In this document: piece by piece, positions 61,291 through 64,000 of the stretch
Numbering within the stretch: position 1 is the first letter of the stretch
How the letters are laid out: each line of letters opens with the position of its first letter
Source of the DNA: Limihaloglobus sulfuriphilus
GTDB taxonomy: Bacteria; Planctomycetota; Phycisphaerae; Sedimentisphaerales; Sedimentisphaeraceae
DNA length: 64,000 nt
NCBI RefSeq assembly: GCF_001999965.1
Contig: NZ_CP019646.1
Location: 2,666,001-2,730,000, forward strand
Reading direction: 5' to 3'
Made by a program: the position numbers and the translations under genes
Notes under the pieces: model-generated
Seen by the model: only the letters and a program-made list of their open reading frames with translations
Told to the model about the DNA's origin: nothing
Database searches by the model: none

Positions 61291-62538
61291 CTATTGTTCC
61301 TTTGTCCATAAATCTTTGATTTTCTGTTCCTGTCCGTATCCGCCCGGACAGCCTTCACCGGGTGTATTTGCCATATACCAGAGCCGCCTGCCGCCGGGGT
61401 GATAGAATGCCGTGGGCACCTTGCCCGGCATCTCCAGATTGCCGACAGGGTCATTTTCTTTTATCCAGTTGAAAGCGTATTCGAGCCAGTTATTTCTAAA
61501 ATCAGTGTTGCGGAAGGTAAACCATGTAATCTCTTCATATCCCCAGACCCACGGGCTGCCCAGATCCGGCCGGCCCTCTCTGCCGGAGGTATGGGTGTTG
61601 TCAAACTCGACAATATACGGCAGAGAATCGCATTTCCAGCCGCTCGGGGCGATGCCGCCCTTGCTTTTTCCATAGATCGAGTTGTGAGTACCAAACTCGA
61701 GCCTCGCGTGGTAGGGCTTGCCGGCGATATCTATGGGCCGGGACGGATAGGAATGGAAGTCATACATAAGATTGCCGTCCTTGTCCACAATACCGTGGGT
61801 ATGTGAATCGCACAGAACAAGGCCCCTTCTGGCGTTTTCGGCGGCATATTTTCGTATCCGTGTAATGGTATCCCACCAGTTTTTATGCCCATCATCCGCC
61901 GCGTCCATCAGATGGCACTGGCCAAAGTGGATAGCTTCATATCCCAGATCGATGTATCTTGTCGCCCTGTAAAAAAACCACATTCTTGTCTCAAGCCTGC
62001 TCATATCCGGTACTGACTGAGACGGCCCCCAGAAGTCCTGGCGTTTGCCGCCGGCATAGAGCATGTCGTCATAATTGAATTTTCTCTTAACCGCCTCGAG
62101 TCCGTACTCCTGAAAAACTCTCTCGGGAATATCAACAGAATTCACGTGCTGCTTTTCCACTATCTCAAATATACATGCCTGCGCTATTATATCAGAATCT
62201 ATTTCGTGCAGCCTGCGGGCGGTTTCTTCTGCCTTTGCAAAGATATCCTCCTCGCTGACCGCCTTGCCGTAATGAGCCGGATAGTCCGTCTTTGAGTTCC
62301 AGATGTAGGAGACTCTGCCGACAAATTTTGCGCCGATATTTTCGATCATTCTGTAGTCATCTTCAGGGCAGGCGCTGTAACTTAGCCCGTTCATCGTTAT
62401 TGCTCTGCTTAGATAATTCAACAGAACGTCTTTGCTGATACTGCCTCGAAAATCGTAGTTTGTCCGGGCATTTATATTCTTAACATTTATACACATTGCT
62501 GAGAATAAAATAATAATTGTCAGTTTTTTTATACGCAT
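61291..62538 (-). CDS. Secreted protein of the same unrecognised family, paralogue 4
   Basis: This 415-residue protein has an N-terminal hydrophobic segment (LTIIILFSAMCINVKNINA) that acts as a signal peptide. It shares the core YDFRGSISKDVLLNYLSRAI, YEAIHFGQCHLMDAADDGHK, RLEFGTHNSIYGKSKGGIAP, IVEFDNTH and WGYEEITWF. It is the most diverged of the three shorter members: the FGQ segment has Cys, and the Asp before the last Glu is Glu. It is the first gene after the dockerin-like gene, and its stop codon adjoins the GH130 start without a gap. Confidence 0.76.
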   Translation of the reverse strand: MRIKKLTIIILFSAMCINVKNINARTNYDFRGSISKDVLLNYLSRAITMNGLSYSACPEDDYRMIENIGAKFVGRVSYIWNSKTDYPAHYGKAVSEEDIFAKAEETARRLHEIDSDIIAQACIFEIVEKQHVNSVDIPERVFQEYGLEAVKRKFNYDDMLYAGGKRQDFWGPSQSVPDMSRLETRMWFFYRATRYIDLGYEAIHFGQCHLMDAADDGHKNWWDTITRIRKYAAENARRGLVLCDSHTHGIVDKDGNLMYDFHSYPSRPIDIAGKPYHARLEFGTHNSIYGKSKGGIAPSGWKCDSLPYIVEFDNTHTSGREGRPDLGSPWVWGYEEITWFTFRNTDFRNNWLEYAFNWIKENDPVGNLEMPGKVPTAFYHPGGRRLWYMANTPGEGCPGGYGQEQKIKDLWTKEQ

Positions 62539-62694
62539 AAAAATCCTTTAGCTTTGTTTGAAGCTGAATCTAATCTGAAACTCAACATCTTAGCCCCGGG
62601 CAAGTCAGGGCCTGCGGATAAACAGCCGCCATAAATGAGACGCTGGTTTGTCCGCCTCTTAAGCGGCAATACTTCTAATGCTTGAGGCAAACAC

Positions 62695-64000
62695 CTATCT
62701 GCCCCCGCTCAGCCAGCTTTGGCCAAGAAGCTCAATATCGAGCATATCTACATGTCCGCTTTTATCAATATCTGCAGTTTTCTCCGCGGCAGTCAGTTTC
62801 ACATCGTCAAGATGAACAAACGTTCCGCCCAGAGACACCCTTAGTTCTCTGCCGACAAGCTGCTCTGAGCCGGCGCTGTCCCATGAGACGCTCTGAAGTA
62901 CCCACTCACCTTTTATAAGCGGCACGGGATTGGGCATTATATACAAACCATCAACAGCGTCGGCGGCCGCGAGTTCGACCTCGCCTTCGCCGTCAACCGC
63001 CAAAAGGCTGATCCGCGATGAGCTGCCGGTGGAGGTTAACGGCACACCCACGCCTGCACAAAGCTGATAAGTTGTATCAGTATCTATCAAAACGCCGCTG
63101 TCCTGCGTAAGGGTTCCGCCCGTTGCATATATTACCTGCTCGCCGTGCGGCACTGTCTGTCCCGGGCTATACAGGCTTGGCCACTGGGCATCAGATGGAT
63201 CATAAATCTTCACCGCGCCGTTCAGGTTCCAACCTTCGGGCAGGGCTGAAGATATGCGGCCGTCCCTGACATCGGGCAGCTCGAAGCTGCTGTTTGACAG
63301 GGGTAAAACCGAGCTGTAAAGCCAGTCCCGGGCAAGCGTGGAAAAATCTTTCAAATCTACTGAATCATCAAAATTGATATCACTCCTATCGTACATGTTG
63401 GCGTCAACCTCAATAAACGCCGTGCAGTAGCGTTTCTCCGCGCCGCCGTCGAGGCTTGCGGCGATGCCGGCGGTTATCCGGAGGGTATCCACATTTGAGA
63501 TGCATCCCGTGCCGCCGTCGTAGATCTCTATAACAGAGCCGCTGCCGGCGGGCACAGCAGAATCGTCGAGGCCGTGAACACGGGTTATGCTTTTGAAAAC
63601 ATCCGGCTCATCAACCGTGCTGTAGGAGAATCCCAGATTATAAAACCGCCTGCCGTCAGAGGTTGGTGCTGTGAAGACAGTTATGTCGCGAAGGGTTCTT
63701 GAGCCGGTGTAGTTTTGGTTGAATTTTATCTCAAAATCGCCGTAAACGAAATTCTCGTTATCCGCGGGAAAACCAAAGCCAAGCCCGCCCTGCTGCTGTG
63801 CTGTTGAGTCGGCTATGTTCAGTGCCTGGCCGTATTCCATGGAATCAACGGATAAATCTGCCAGGCCTGCCTGGAAAGCCGACTGAAGTGTATCATCAGC
63901 CTGAGTCTGCGGCCAGGGGTAGTTTTCAATCTGGTATTGAGACTGCTCAACCTGGATGCCGGGCATTGTTGAAGTATCCATATTGGCCCATATTTTCTTT
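62695..64000 (-). CDS. Secreted beta-rich protein with two dockerin-like calcium motifs, 5' end outside the window
   Basis: At least 435 residues are read from the right edge to the stop at 62695; the frame is open at the edge, so the start lies outside. The protein is beta-rich and Ser/Asp-rich. It has two EF-hand-like dockerin motifs, DINFDDSVDLKDFSTLARDW (middle) and ADIDKSGHVDMLDIELLGQS (C-terminal). Between them lies a carbohydrate-binding-like domain (NSSFELPDVRDGRISSALPE). Such proteins are typical of Phycisphaerae. They may bind calcium and cell-surface or extracellular sugars. It precedes the four-paralogue cluster in the same direction. Confidence 0.75.
   Translation of the reverse strand, partial: KKIWANMDTSTMPGIQVEQSQYQIENYPWPQTQADDTLQSAFQAGLADLSVDSMEYGQALNIADSTAQQQGGLGFGFPADNENFVYGDFEIKFNQNYTGSRTLRDITVFTAPTSDGRRFYNLGFSYSTVDEPDVFKSITRVHGLDDSAVPAGSGSVIEIYDGGTGCISNVDTLRITAGIAASLDGGAEKRYCTAFIEVDANMYDRSDINFDDSVDLKDFSTLARDWLYSSVLPLSNSSFELPDVRDGRISSALPEGWNLNGAVKIYDPSDAQWPSLYSPGQTVPHGEQVIYATGGTLTQDSGVLIDTDTTYQLCAGVGVPLTSTGSSSRISLLAVDGEGEVELAAADAVDGLYIMPNPVPLIKGEWVLQSVSWDSAGSEQLVGRELRVSLGGTFVHLDDVKLTAAEKTADIDKSGHVDMLDIELLGQSWLSGGR

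Overview
The window looks like a chromosome segment of an anaerobic planctomycete of the class Phycisphaerae (Sedimentisphaerales-like). This is inferred from its gene content: sulfatases, secreted carbohydrate enzymes, paired dockerin-like motifs of the D-x-N/D-x-D-x-V-D-x-x-D type, paired YkgJ cysteine-cluster proteins, and rpsD and rpmA standing alone. I could not confirm the taxon by comparison.

Region 1 (1-2113): start of a dihydrodipicolinate synthase/N-acetylneuraminate lyase family gene, divergent from a sulfatase. Region 2 (2129-14550): an accessory island. It holds an integrase remnant split by two nested insertion sequences, an operon of XRE-ImmA antitoxin, PIN toxin and GLUG-repeat nuclease, an AbiE locus whose toxin is fused in frame to the 3' part of a type IIG restriction-modification gene, and a HEPN-like two-gene unit. 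Region 3 (14632-24834): mostly housekeeping genes: two YkgJ proteins, a pseudo-rhomboid, a radical SAM protein, a Ycf46-like AAA ATPase with small partners, a degenerate signal peptidase, a TPR protein, a PilT-like ATPase, a FucI-family isomerase and tRNA-Leu(GAG).

Region 4 (24912-38500): a second island. It holds a Schlafen-type ATPase gene split by an IS21-family element, an intact copy of the same integrase, a type I methylase with a truncated specificity subunit, and a full-length MmeI-like type IIG enzyme between direct repeats, followed by a hairpin-rich intergenic stretch. Region 5 (38768-45432): cytidylate-kinase-like protein, ribosomal proteins S4 and L27, an AraC regulator, a uroporphyrinogen-decarboxylase-like protein, a lipid A acyltransferase-like protein and citrate synthase.

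Region 6 (45801-64000, all minus strand): a glycan-utilisation cluster. It contains a GH2 beta-mannosidase-like enzyme, a Tat-exported sulfatase, a GH38-like protein, an SGNH esterase, a sodium:solute symporter, a GH130 phosphorylase, four secreted paralogues of a family I do not recognise, and a dockerin-like protein. The enzyme set fits breakdown of a mannose-containing, probably sulfated and acylated glycan such as an N-glycan core.

The most notable structure is a mirror arrangement around the core block. Reading outward on both sides there is the same 36-bp sequence, a different cargo of likely defence genes, and the same integrase with its leader. I interpret the two sides as two copies of one cargo-swapping mobile element, one of them decayed. 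The unknown four-paralogue family in the glycan cluster is the second strongest candidate for something undescribed.
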